Shown in pieces: positions 22,701-64,000 of a stretch of 64,000 nt of DNA. The notes below the pieces were generated by a model. That model was not told the origin of the DNA and ran no database searches. It saw only the letters and a program-made list of their open reading frames with translations. The position numbers and the translations under genes are program-made. Source of the stretch: Lamellibrachia columna (taxonomy: Eukaryota > Annelida > Polychaeta > Sabellida > Siboglinidae); NCBI GenBank assembly GCA_963662155.1, contig OY759266.1, positions 11,297,835-11,361,834 of the forward strand, in the 5' to 3' direction. Numbering within the stretch: the stretch's first letter is position 1; each line of letters starts with the position of its first letter.

Positions 22701-24640
22701 ATGCCTAAGAGAGACAGAAAAGCAAAACGAAGACAAGAAGAGCTACAGAAATCTGCCGCAAAATGTCAACGCCTAGACACAATTTTTCGACGCAGCCTCA
22801 ATGACTCATTGCCAGAAATACCCACAATGCCGCCAGGGAACTATGATCCGTCCGCTGCCATCACACCTGATGACACTCCCAAAGACAAAGGTGTACCACC
22901 AGTCATAGAGATTCTGCCTTCGTCGTGCTCTCGCTCGAGTACAAGTTCATCAAGCAGCCATGATCCGTTCACTGCCATCACATCTGATGACACTCTCAAA
23001 GATAAAAGTGTACCACCAGTCACAGAGATACTGCCTTCGCCGTGTTCTCGCCCGATAGCCAGTTCATCAAGCAGCCATGATCCGGGACCCAAACTACTAT
23101 AAGCAGACGCTGTATGTCATATACGAACTAGAGAAAGTGCGTCTGTCTCAAATGTTCAACCGATGCACAGTCTTCAGTGTGCAGATTGATGGCAGCTGTG
23201 ACAGGCAAATGTTGGACTACAAGTTTGTAAGTGGACGGATGGCTAACAGTGATGGTAGCGTAACGTGTGTGTTCGTCGTCGTGCATTCCCCAGAGAAGAA
23301 CGGCGCCCCTGGACTACTGGAAGCGGTGAACAAAGCTTTGGTTCTGACCGGAGGTAAAGACACGAAGCTCGTCGGTGTCACCACTGACGGCGAATCGGCA
23401 AACACTGGCAGACATGGTGGGTTATGGCGTTTGCAGAGAGGTCTGGCAACTTTCTGGTGTGCTGCTCACCGGTCGGACTTAGCCATTGAGTCGGTCGTCA
23501 GCACCATACCGGAGCTGGGCATATGGAAGTCTAATCTACTGGGGCTCGTACGATTCTTCCGGACGCCGAGAAGGATGAAGATGTTGTCAGCGCAAGCCGG
23601 GAATGTCAAACAGTTCCCCCGGCACCACGATGTCAGATTTGCCCAGCACGAGCTGCAGCTGGTGGATGCTGTGCTACCAGACTGCATTAAGGTGTGGGAA
23701 CAGATGCAAGCACCTGAAAGTACCAGCGACAGAAAGGAGAAGGCTGAAGCCAAAGGGTTTCTGAGAATTTGGAACCACCAACAGAAGTGGATAACCTCAC
23801 TGGTGGGCGACATCCTGGATATATTTGAAACACTCCAGAAGAAGTTGCAAAGGAGTGATTTGTTCATCAGCGATCTTCTCACTGTGACTGGCGCTGCCGT
23901 TGAGATTGATGAGGGATGGACCATTCCCGGGAAGAAGAGAGGAGAAAGCGAGTTGCCCAACCGATAGCACCAGTGAGGACCTAACACAGCGAAAGTCGAA
24001 CCACCAATTCGTTTGAACGAATCGCCGTAATGCACGAGCAATCAGGCTGGAGGTCGTGCAAGCATCCCTCGAATACCTCTCTGAACGCATCCACCCGGAG
24101 CAGGAGGACGTCATCAAAGACATGAAGGGGTTGGTGATATCACGCAACCTAGGATCATTCGTTGAACATGGCGTGCGCGTCGTCAGGCGTCTTTTCCCAG
24201 ACGAGGCATCTGACTTTGCGGACGGAGCAGCCGAGCAATGGGAGAACATGATGAATGTGCCGTTCCTGCCTGATGGCTGAGATCTTGGTTGTAAGATAAC
24301 TGTCAGATTGCGGCAACTTCTGCCAGTCACCACAGGTTCAGTTCAGAAGGTGTTGGCATCTCTGGCTTGCATGAGTCCACACTCTATGCAGACCGAAAGG
24401 ATCGTGAGCCACCACCACAACCTCGTGGTCGACAATCACCGCACCAGCATGGGTGAGGACACAAGAAACGCCCGCCCCATGGTGGCACTGAATGGTGTGG
24501 GCACCGCCTACTTTGACCTTCGACCCGCTGTCGTCAAATTCCTGGAGAAGACCAGAAGATGCGGAGCTCCAGATTGGGATATTTACGGGCCGAGTGAATT
24601 CGTTAGGAAATTCACCCGCAAAACGGGGCTCGTCTAGTAA
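22701..24640 (+). pseudogene. hAT transposase, three reading frames
   Basis: Frame segments 22701-23102, 23077-23967 and 24056-24637 together read as one hAT transposase. The first is a basic N-terminus (MPKRDRKAKRRQEELQKSA) and Ser-rich linker with an imperfect internal duplication of about 44 codons (DP-x-AIT-x-DDT). The second carries the RNase-H-like core: VQIDGSCD, VGVTTDGESANTGRHGG (second Asp) and the CAAHRSDLA motif. The third is the C-terminal dimerisation region (CMSPHSMQTERIVSHHHNL, VALNGVGTAYFD). No BED/TTF zinc-finger cysteines are seen between the first two segments, suggesting a deletion there. Decayed. Confidence 0.85.
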
Positions 24641-24801
24641 AATTGAGACGACTGTCAAACGACTTGCAAGTTGCTAGAGACGTGTCATGTTTCTCTAACT
24701 ACTGCATGTGTTTGTAATAAAACAATTCTGGGATATAAGTGTAACATTAATTTTATACCGAGATGCAGTCGTCAGTGTGCAACCATATGGATAAAAAGAT
24801 A

Positions 24802-24805
<4 letters not shown>

Positions 24806-24862
<57 letters not shown>
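24806..24862. repeat. (AT)n microsatellite inside hAT
   Basis: About 28 AT units just inside the right end of the hAT element. Confidence 0.95.
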
Positions 24863-24867
<5 letters not shown>

Positions 24868-25089
24868 TTCATACATTCCTAAGGGTTTTGTAAATAATCA
24901 TTAATAATGCGTAAGGTGCCCTTTTTAACCATTTGGAGTGCCCTTTTAGGACATTGCCCCCCCAGTGAAAATTCAATAAAAAACGCCCTGCCACAGACTG
25001 TGTGGGAGGCTGTTCCATACATCTGTGCATCGGTGTATAAATGAGTTCTTTTTTATGTTTAATCGACATCTTTCTTTAAATATTTTTAG

Positions 25090-25255
25090 GTGTTCTTCTT
25101 CTCTTCTTTAGGTCTTCGTCTTCTTCGTCTTTTCTTTCATCCTTATATTTGTTGTTGTTGTTGTCGTCGCCGTCGTTGTCGTCGTCTTCTCCTCCTCCTC
25201 CTTTCCGCCCCTCCTTCTCGTCACCAGCCTCTCCCTTCTTCGTTTTCTTCTCCAA
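25090..25255. repeat. Pyrimidine-rich tract with CTT/GTC/CTC triplets
   Basis: Roughly 165 bases dominated by C and T (CTTCTTCTC, TTGTTGTTGTCGTCG, CTCCTCCTCC), about 650 bases upstream of the ACO2 start codon. Capable of triplex formation in principle. Confidence 0.8.
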
Positions 25256-25806
25256 TGCATGGGTTCATTTATATTTGGGTATTTTCCTAGTATGCTGTGC
25301 AATTGGTTTCCGCAATACTACTAGATGATTCTTCTTCATATTATTCTTCTTCAAGATTTGGGTTTATTTACGTTTTAGTATTTTCGTAGTATACCTTGAA
25401 ATGTAAGTAATTTTGAGACACGAACTGTCATTGAATACGAAATATTTTATATCAATTTAACAGTAAATTATAATGTTTCACAATCATATTGTAAAAATAA
25501 AAATCTTATGTCTTTTATAATCCACCCATGGCCATGTGTTTCTTTGTAGAATCTAGATCAGCATAACTTCGATAAGGTTGAACTTCCCAGAGGCTGAATT
25601 GAACCGAAAGAAGCTAAAAAGTATACGCGTAATGACTAAAACGTGTTATGTTAGCAATCCAACCTTTACTAGGGAGTCAGTCTATTTATTGAAGTATTTG
25701 TAGATAAATCGCATAATTTTGCAACGACCCACGACCATCGATCTATCTAAAAACGCTATTTATTGTTCTCTCTGGTGGCGAGAGAGAACTCTAATTTTCT
25801 GTTTTA
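25256..25806. other. ACO2 upstream region
   Basis: No gene recognised. It contains a short hairpin at about 25768-25792 (GTTCTCTC, spacer, GAGAGAAC). It probably includes ACO2 promoter sequence; no TATA box could be assigned. Confidence 0.4.
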
Positions 25807-25809
25807 AGA

Positions 25810-25823
25810 GCGCCGTCTAGTGG
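25810..25823 (-). promoter_or_regulatory. CTCF-like motif near ACO2 start
   Basis: The reverse strand reads CCACTAGACGGCGC, one mismatch from the CTCF core CCASYAGRKGGCRS and close to the fly dCTCF site. It lies about 80 bases upstream of the ACO2 ATG. Inferred from the motif only. Confidence 0.35.
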
Positions 25824-25901
25824 ACAGATAGGTCGTCATTTTACGGTGCAGGGGTTATTGGGTTATTTCCGGCCTTGTTGTCCGCTACGGTATGGTTAGA
25901 G

Positions 25902-56831
<30,930 letters not shown>

Positions 56832-58189
56832 GCGGCCATGGCTTGTCAAACATCAGACGCAACACTTTCACAAGATGTTATGGGAGTAGTGAAGTAGTTT
56901 GATGCACATCTGCATGGCTCCAAGCTACAGTGTACTACATTTGTACACAAATACCAAGATTATACGATGTGGGTGCTACAACGTCATGACACATTCAAAT
57001 AAGACCCATTGTTGGTTATACGTCTGTATTTGTCAACTGTAGCATACCTGTATAAAAATCTCAATTAGCCACATCATTTCAAAGCACCAGCTACGCATAG
57101 TGGCAAACCAAAAGTGAAACCAGCAAACCTGTCAAAAGGTACTACCTATTGTAGCTTTGATTAAAAGACCACTAGTGAAGATATCGGAAAGATTACTGAT
57201 GTAATAGTTAGATTTGTGTTCAGTAAGTATTACAACAAAAAAGTGCACACAAATTTCTATGCTGTAAACAAAGAACATGAAGTTCGAGTAGCGGAATGAT
57301 CCCATTTCACACATTTGCATAATTATACAATGCAAATTCAATATTACTGTTATATTTAATGTACAACTTCATGAAGTCATGACTACAGTTGTTATTTTTT
57401 AATTATTCACCATTTCTTCTTTGTTTGTTATAATTATGTGAGTTTTATTTGCAACTAGATTTTGTTGATCACTACCGGTAATAATGGTTAACCGTTTTAT
57501 TTTGCATGCTAGTAATTTATAGGCAATTTACATGTTTACAATCACGGTTCTAATTTACTCAAGTTGTGATTTTACATTTACTTATACCATTTAGGCATAC
57601 TTTAAATATATATGTATGTGATGAACGTTCCGTGGGTGTCAACATACATAGCGATGTGCGAGTGAAATTTTTTCGACAATCACGTTTTTCGGCTACCTGT
57701 GGCATGTGTAGACAAAGTTGCAAGATGAATGTTTCTGGGGTTTTGGTGGGTTGCTGTTTTGTGTTTTTTCAGGAATGAGGCTTTCGGCCAGCAAACAGCA
57801 ACATAGTTAAGATGCGTATCCTGTGATACAAGCAGAGGCGTGCAGTCGCAAATCTGTAGATAGGAATGTCACCTTTGGTGCACCATCCTATCCTTCAAAC
57901 TGGGTACCAGTTATCAAACTTACCCAACAGCAATGTTTTATTTGACATTACAAACCTTTGTATTTCTTACCCAATCTCCCAACAGCAAATATGTATCTAC
58001 GATCTTAGCCAAATGGAGCATGGTTTGACACACATATTGAAAGTTATGATCAACTGTACAGTAGAAATCAGAATTTGTTTAGAAATTCATGACAAGCACA
58101 AGCAAATTGAACAAAATAAAGAACAAATCAGAGTTTTATAGTTACATGTTGTGGGGAACTTTGGTTGTGATGGTTCGCCTTGTTTATGT

Positions 58190-58195
58190 AATAAA
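58190..58195 (+). promoter_or_regulatory. Candidate poly(A) signal (ACO2)
   Basis: AATAAA followed by TATGTGTGTGTTG; a second AATAAA lies at 58245-58250. About 1.36 kb past the stop codon. Confidence 0.3.
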
Positions 58196-58903
58196 GTATG
58201 TGTGTGTTGAATCTATGTCACTTGTTATTGTAATATAGTAATCTAATAAAGTATGAATGTTTGCACCTACACCGTTGTCTGATGATTGCAGTCAAACATA
58301 TCCAAACAATGATTATGATTTGATACATAATATATGGCTTTATTTCCACACTGTCTAGGCACCCTAGTGCTTCCAATTCTGTGTAGATACATATAATGAA
58401 CATATATCATAAATAATGCTAAGTATTCACATGCATGTTCAAAATTCTCATGGTGGTGTAATTGGAGCACAAACTTGCAAACACTCTTTCATGAATTTAC
58501 AATTGTATTACATTGCATACCTTTGTATGCTTTCTTGATAACATTTTCATTAATTAATATAATAAACATGTACAGTTGAGGAAGTGCAAAACATGTACAT
58601 ACGATATACACATGACTTGCATAAAAGCATAATTTCTAAAACACTACAAAGTCAATGTTAGATGATTCCAACTGGACATACTTGCTTCATTTGTACCTTT
58701 CTACACACAGACACACCATACTTAAATAATTGATGCAAACATTCACAAATACACACCAGTGCTCGGTAATCGATAATGTGGGTATACTTTGTACATGGTG
58801 CCTTTAGATAATGTTCATGCTTTACAACCTTAAGAACTTTTCCAAAGTATTGGTTTTGACGATACTGAGCACCCTAAATGTTCTAATGCATATTTGAATA
58901 TAT

Positions 58904-58909
58904 TTTATT
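58904..58909 (-). promoter_or_regulatory. Candidate poly(A) signal (MOSMO)
   Basis: AATAAA on the minus strand about 80 bases after the MOSMO stop codon. Confidence 0.35.
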
Positions 58910-58989
58910 GCTATGAAATGTGTATTGACTTCTAGAATACCAAGCTGTAGTAATGATAAGCACCAGCATCATCATTGGCATAGACCTGT

Positions 58990-59177
58990 CTAGAAGTGTG
59001 GCAGACAGACTTTACCAGCAAACAGTTCTGAGATCACGGTGATCCAGAGAGCAAGGACGAAGAAGATGTACGAGATGCCGACTTGGTAGCTGCTAGGGAG
59101 CTGGTAGGCTTCCCCACCGATCTGGTCCATGTTGAAGCCAATTGGGAAAATAACCGCAGCCAGACAGAACATGATCA
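58990..59177 (-). CDS. MOSMO: MOSMO exon 3, stop
   Basis: After TTTCAG two bases complete Met107, then IMFCLAAVIFPIGFNMDQIG, the fourth span, FAGKVCLPHF and TAG. Confidence 0.96.
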
Positions 59178-62118
59178 CTGAAACGAGAGACATCTTGAAT
59201 TTTTATGATAAAAACAACATGGATGAGAACTATGGAGGGGGGAATTACCAGAAATGCACCTCAGCTAGGACAATGCTGCTAAATTGGCTGCAGATCAAAA
59301 GATTTGTCTTGTCTCAGCTTAACAATTGGCTACAAATAATTTATCCAATCCAACGTTATGAATTTTTGCTGCCAGCTAACAAATGAACCAATCATTTTAA
59401 TAGAACTTTACCACTGCGGTTTATTACTGAAAGTATGCGTGCCAGTGAAAGGTTTATTACTGAAAGTATGCGTGCCAGTGAAAGGTTTATTACTGAAAGT
59501 ATGCGTGCCAGTGAAAGGTTGATTACTGAAAGTATGCGTGTCAGTGAAAGGTTGATTACTGAAAGTATGCGTGCCAGTGAAAGGTTGATTACTGAAAGTA
59601 TGCGTGCCAGTGAAAGGTTGATTACTGAAAGTATGCGTGCCAGTGAAAGGTTGATTACTGAAAGTATGCGTGCCAGGGAAAGGTTGATTACTGAAAGTAT
59701 GCGTGCCAGTGAAAGGTTTATTACTGAAAGTATGCGTGCCAGTGAAAGGTTGATTACTGAAAGTATGCGTGCCAGTGAAAGGTTGATTACTGAAAGTAAG
59801 CATGCCAGTGAAAGGTTTATTACTGAAAGTATGAGTGCCAGTGAAAGGTTGATTACTGAAAGTATGCGTGCCAGTGAAAGGTTGATTACTGAAAGTATGC
59901 GTGCCAGTGAAAGGTTGATTACTGAAAGTATGCGTGCCAGTGAAAGGTTGATTACTGAAAGTATGCGTGCCAGTGAAAGGTTTACATTATGCAGTGATAA
60001 AAATAACAACAACAAAATCACTTATCCACCGGACAAGTCACTCTTGAAATCTACTTGTCTGCCAGAAATTGTACTTGTCCAGATTTATAGTGGAGATGAC
60101 GTTTGTTGTTCTCGTATTCATGACATTGTTTCCTCTTGTGCCACTTTACTCTCTTTCATTTGTACTGGTTTTTTTTGGTAGTGCCCTACCCGATCAGCCA
60201 ATGGTGCATCTTACCAAACTTAGCAAAATAAATGCATAGGATAGAATTTAGAAACTGCAAGCTTATATTTGAATAGTGCTCAAGATGGCTAGATCCCAAC
60301 TGATGGTCGCTTGGCGGCATGGTTTCGAATACCAACAAGTATGCACAACTTCTACTTTGATAATTGGCAGCGTCCAATTTTGAAAGTAAAGCTTTTAATA
60401 AATAAGTTTCCTATTTGTTGTAAGTACTATTATTCTGAAATAACTTAAGATGCGATATTTGTAACATATGCATAAAATTGTGACAAAGTTACACTGTCCA
60501 GCATTTATCAGTGCTGCCACCGCGCAACCATGGATGGACGCCTCCACTCATCTCATAAGAGATGAAAACGCGCGAGTTAACCAGTGACCCAGATGCAGAA
60601 TCATGCGTCATGGCGCTTTAGTAAAAATTTACGGCTTTTAATTTTGGTCATATTTTTGGAATGCGATCGACAGCAATAAAATACACACAGATTGTACATG
60701 CACTGTACATTTTCACTTGTCCATTGGATAACCACAAAGGGACACTCTACTTGTCCGAGCAGATTATCACTTGTCTGGGACAAGTGTTATTTTGAACGCT
60801 GTTATGTATAGAGTTGGCAGGTCTGTCACCATCTAGCAGTCAGTCAACATGATATCTTGTATCTGATGTCATCTACACTGTACTACACACCAATGACAAC
60901 ACTATGTTAAACATTCGAGACAAAGCAAAAATTAAAACACTGGTCGTCATCATGTTTTCAAAGCTACTGGCATTTAGCAGATGCCTTCAGGTATATTTTC
61001 TTTTTGATATTCAGTAGGTACACGCACACCAAAAGGAAGTAAAACCAAGTAAGTTAGCATTCTATCTGGTGGAAACACAGAAGGTCCTTGTACCTGTAGT
61101 CACACAAGTTAGAAAGTTCAGTTGCTTTACAACTTACTTGCCACAAACCCGAGCCAGCGGGCAAATTTCATAACATTGTACATCCAATAGGACACTCCAA
61201 GCAGAACAATGGTGACTGTAATGCACAGAATTCCTGCCGTGATACACAGGAATGTGAGGATCCACTCTGAACGTAGATGGTCTGGAGTAAAGCATGACGT
61301 CTCACGTCCGTGGATGGTAAGGCAGGTTTGCAGTAAACCTATGTAAGTTGAACCTGGAACAAGTAGCAGTTCAATCACATCAGTATCTACACAATGACAA
61401 CGGTGTAGATATGGATTGGTCAGCTTCATTTGGATCATATTTGTATGTTATTATACAATTTTATAACATGCTTTCATGCTAAGCTTAATTTTTTGAACTT
61501 ACACGATTCATGAGGATGTGTGTTTATTCGTGGAGCCTCATGTTCATAGTAAGCTACACATCACGTTTACTATATTTTACATTGTTAAGCCAGTGATATA
61601 TCTTCTTCTTCTTTGTTTATTCTGTCTAGAGTCAACATGCTGTGGATACAGGCCAGCAGATAAGCAAACATAAAAATAATTAATAAACTTAGACTTAGTT
61701 AAATTATTTAGTAAAAGAAAAATTATCCGTTATCAAAATGTTATAAGGTGATTTATTTTCAGTTAATTAATCTGCACTCATTAAACAACGTACAACGATT
61801 AAATGGGTCGCACACAAAAATAGTAACAATATGCAATTTGTTTCAATTTTCTAATGTCTAAACAAAACGCCTGCACTGTAGCTACAAATCACCCATATTA
61901 TCGCCCCAGTCAACAATCATTATCTATAAGTGAAGTTCTATTTGTAACGAGAACTCGCATACGGTCAGTTATTGAACGGTAGTAGATAATAATCAGTGTT
62001 AATTGTACCACGTACCTCCAACATCCGAAACAATCCAGTTTGGCATCGCTAAACTGGCGATTGCAAATGTATCGGCGGCAAAGAATAATGCCCCCGAAAT
62101 TATACTTAATTTATCCAT
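58990..62118 (-). CDS. MOSMO: Modulator of smoothened (3-exon gene)
   Basis: Four-span claudin-like membrane protein. In vertebrates MOSMO works with MEGF8 and the E3 ligase MGRN1 to lower surface Smoothened and damp Hedgehog signalling. Exons 62016-62118, 61138-61353 and 58990-59177 join with matching phases (1, 1) to 168 aa (human about 167). It starts MDKLSIISGALFFAADTF, almost the vertebrate N-terminus. Spans at about residues 5-26, 65-87, 101-121 and 140-162. The first loop has MPNW and the cysteine pair CLTIHGRETSC (Cys45, Cys55). FARWLGFVAM, FPIGF and FAGKVCLP near the end are conserved. No break seen. Its 3' end faces ACO2; intron 2 carries a 33-bp minisatellite. Confidence 0.95.
59421..59981. 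repeat. 33-bp minisatellite, MOSMO intron 2
   Basis: About 17 copies of GATTACTGAAAGTATGCGTG plus CCAGTGAAAGGTT. Because 33 is divisible by 3, long open frames run on both strands (11-residue repeats RLITESMRASE on plus, ARILSVINLSL on minus). They match no known protein and are taken as repeat artefacts. It lies about 240 bases from the exon 3 acceptor. Confidence 0.97.
60000..61137. other. Rest of MOSMO intron 2
   Basis: No exon recognised. It contains dispersed ACTTGTC-type words (CACTTGTCC, GGACAAGT) suggesting a decayed repeat, not assigned. Confidence 0.4.
61138..61353 (-). CDS. MOSMO: MOSMO exon 2
   Basis: After GTTCCAG: STYIGLLQTCLTIHGRETSC, FTPDHLRSEW, the second span, then MKFARWLGFVA plus one base, donor GTAAGT. 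Confidence 0.95.
61354..62015. other. MOSMO intron 1
   Basis: AT-rich; nothing recognised beyond the splice sites. Confidence 0.5.
62016..62118 (-). CDS. MOSMO: MOSMO exon 1
   Basis: ATG at 62118-62116; MDKLSIISGALFFAADTFAI then ASLAMPNWIVSDVG plus one base, donor GTACGT on the minus strand. Confidence 0.95.
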
Positions 62119-62785
62119 TTGTGGCATTCCTTAACAACTGATTCTAGTAACTGTTGTCAGAATGGTGTGCTATGAATACACGACAATGTCCATGGGCACA
62201 GCAATCATATTAATATACAAACTCTTAATCAGATATTCTTCAACAACGTCTGCAGTTTTTGCGTTGTTATGCTCTTCGGTTTAGTTCCTTTTTCGATCAC
62301 AAGGTGGCCTGCCAAGTTAAGAAAAGAACTTTATAAACTGGACCCAACTTCGTTCTGAATGCTTGGGAGGCTACGGATCCCTGTTTGGAACTTTACTTGC
62401 AAGACCAAGCAAATTGTTAGTTTTAATATCAGCAAAGTTGAGGTAGGATTTGTGTTCAGTTGCATTCTCTGATTTTTTACACCTACTAATTACCTGGTAC
62501 ATTAAATTTATTATGTGTAGACGTAAGGATCGAAGGCCTAGTAAAAAATAAACTAGTTTCTCGTCCGGACTTTTTTAAGAGGGAGGCCCTTAATATCAAT
62601 GCTGTATTTTTTTCAATGCAATATGGAATTAACATGCCAGTGATGTATATATTATTATATAGCCTTGCCATTCCATTTGCAACTTAGCAAATACAGTACT
62701 TTTTAGTGGGAATGGCAGATGAATAGAAACATTTACGTAAATGGAATATGGTACGTACATGTTACACTGAAAAACTACTTAAATT
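62119..62785. other. MOSMO upstream region
   Basis: Should contain the MOSMO promoter (minus strand). No TATA box or clear motif could be assigned; the short ORFs are unsupported. Confidence 0.4.
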
Positions 62786-62789
62786 GACC

Positions 62790-63350
62790 CAGACACCTAT
62801 ATTAGAGGATCTCGACGCGAGGAACAATTAATTTAAGAATCTGCAGGCCCTGTCTCCACATAGTGAGGGTTGCTGTGGGAATAACACCCGTAATGAAGAG
62901 GCAAAATTTACTTCCTTCGAGAAACTTTCCCAGACACCTGTATTAGAGGATCTCGATGCGAGGAACAAGAATCCACAGGTCCCGTCTCCATAAGACGAGG
63001 GTTGTCATGGGAATAAACCCGTAACTAAGGGGCAAAATTTACTTCCTTCAAGAAATTTTCCTAGACACCTATATTAGAGGATCTCAAAGCAAGGAACAAG
63101 AATCCGTAAGTCTTGTGTCCGTAAAGTGAGGGTTGCCATGGAAAAAATACCCATAACTAAGGGGCAAAATTGACTTCCTTTGAGAAATTTTCCCAGACAC
63201 CTATATTAGATGTCAATGCAAGGAACAAGAATCCGCTGGTCCTATCTCCGTAAAGTGAGGGTTGTTGTGGGAATAACAACCATAACTAAGTGTTAAAATT
63301 AATTTTCTTCAAGACATTTTTGCAGACACCTATATTAGATGATCTCGACA
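62790..63350. repeat. About 131-bp degenerate tandem repeat, 4 units
   Basis: AGACACCTATATTAGAGGAT followed by CTCGAC-GCGAGGAACAA recurs at 62791, 62932, 63063, 63195 and 63324 (spacings 141, 131, 132, 129). Each unit also has GTGAGGGTTG, GGGAATAA and GGGGCAAAATTTACTTCC. Confidence 0.9.
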
Positions 63351-64000
63351 AAAAAAAGAAACAAGTCATGGTTTTGGGGCTATGCACCTAAAAGTGATAA
63401 TAAAAACTAACCATGTGCAACTAAAACCAAGAATATCATGCCACTGGTTTACTGTTTTAAAAATGGGAGATTCCAGTAATTTCTGAGGAAAATGAGCACT
63501 GAAATGTTAACCAGCGCAGTTCTATAAAAATCAGGGTAATTGTTGTGACTATTGCGACATATTAAGGGAGGCCAGCATACACGGAACCAATGCAAAATCT
63601 CAAGCAAATGCGTTATTTTGCCAGATTTTTAGTTTAGTAAATAAAGGCCAAAATATGTTACATAAGTTGAGTTTGGATGCAAACAGCATAGCCATATCGT
63701 ATTGGCAAAGATAGGAATAGGTGTATACAAATATATTTTCATTTGGCGATTAAATTTTGCTAGACTTTGACACTCATGACGTAGGTTATCTAACAGTATG
63801 GCGCGGCCCAAGATATTAAGATGATGTGTGTTCAACAAGGTTTTCTTAGTAAACCGCAGGTGTGATATTCTTAATTGTAGCTGCAAACGGTTATGTTTTA
63901 GTAACTCTTATTAGTGCATAGGGGCAAACCATGACTTGTTTCCCTTTATGCTGGGTTATAGTAAAATATATGACATTTAGGCTAAGTGCTATAATATTTT
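63351..64000. other. Right edge, nothing recognised
   Basis: AT-rich sequence. The 85-residue minus-strand ORF at 63629-63886 has no recognised motif and no supporting splice context. Confidence 0.4.

Larger units (their letters stand above)
21065..24990 (+). mobile_element. hAT DNA transposon with perfect 8-bp TSD
   Basis: CAGGGCGTTTTTT at 21065 and its exact inverse ending at 24990 are the termini; a G-rich subterminal stretch (GGGGGGGCAATG) follows on both sides. CCACAGAC flanks both ends exactly (21057-21064 and 24991-24998), the 8-bp duplication diagnostic of hAT. Length 3,926 bp. The transposase is frame-broken, so the element is non-autonomous now. It sits between the divergent PFDN1 and ACO2 starts. 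Confidence 0.95.
56832..58989. other. ACO2 and MOSMO 3' flanks
   Basis: Convergent 3' region with no exon found. Candidate hexamers for ACO2 (58190, 58245) and MOSMO (58904, minus) leave room for overlap of the two 3' UTRs. The short ORFs show no family motif. Confidence 0.5.

Noticed and set aside
59392..60181. 209- and 248-aa repeat proteins
   Set aside because: Produced by the 33-bp intronic minisatellite in both directions; no homology, and inside MOSMO intron 2.
63629..63886. 85-aa minus-strand ORF at the right edge
   Set aside because: No motif, no splice context and ordinary intergenic composition.

Overview
This is animal nuclear DNA: AT-rich, with small coding exons split by GT–AG introns and many transposable elements and tandem repeats. 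The exons come from genes conserved across Metazoa. The lack of an iron-responsive-element loop in the aconitase leader and the repeat content (CR1/L2-like LINEs, hAT, pogo-like and other DNA transposons, tRNA-type SINEs) point to an invertebrate, probably marine. The phylum cannot be fixed from the sequence alone.

Four genes were rebuilt by joining exons by eye. (1) The last exon of a MARCH1/8-type RING-CH membrane E3 ubiquitin ligase, + strand, 2526-2924; the RING exons lie left of the window. (2) Prefoldin subunit 1, - strand, 4 exons, 20305 down to 9142, 129 aa, complete. (3) Mitochondrial aconitase (ACO2), + strand, 21 exons, 25902-56831, 781 aa, complete. All phases close, and the three Fe-S cysteines and the main catalytic residues are present. 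(4) MOSMO (modulator of smoothened), - strand, 3 exons, 62118 down to 58990, 168 aa, complete. MARCH and PFDN1 converge, PFDN1 and ACO2 diverge, and ACO2 and MOSMO converge. The gene products are unrelated (membrane-protein turnover, cytosolic chaperone, TCA cycle, Hedgehog tuning), so this is housekeeping gene order rather than a pathway cluster.

Mobile DNA fills the gaps. PFDN1 intron 2 holds a DNA transposon with a decayed ORF, itself invaded by an internally deleted LINE. The PFDN1-ACO2 intergenic region holds an almost intact-ended hAT element with a perfect 8-bp target duplication. ACO2 intron 13 has an L2/CR1-like LINE starting a few bases after the 5' splice site. ACO2 intron 17 has a CR1-like LINE (ORF1 esterase, endonuclease, RT) cut by a pogo/Tigger-like element.

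The most unusual structure is in ACO2 intron 8: about 60 copies of a 74-bp repeat (35831-40270) whose unit includes the 3' splice site and first 24 bases of exon 9. Every copy read has the acceptor AG changed to AT, and only the terminal unit, the real exon, keeps AG. Other minisatellites lie in ACO2 introns 6 (ending 8-9 bases before exon 7) and 14, in MOSMO intron 2, and upstream of MOSMO.
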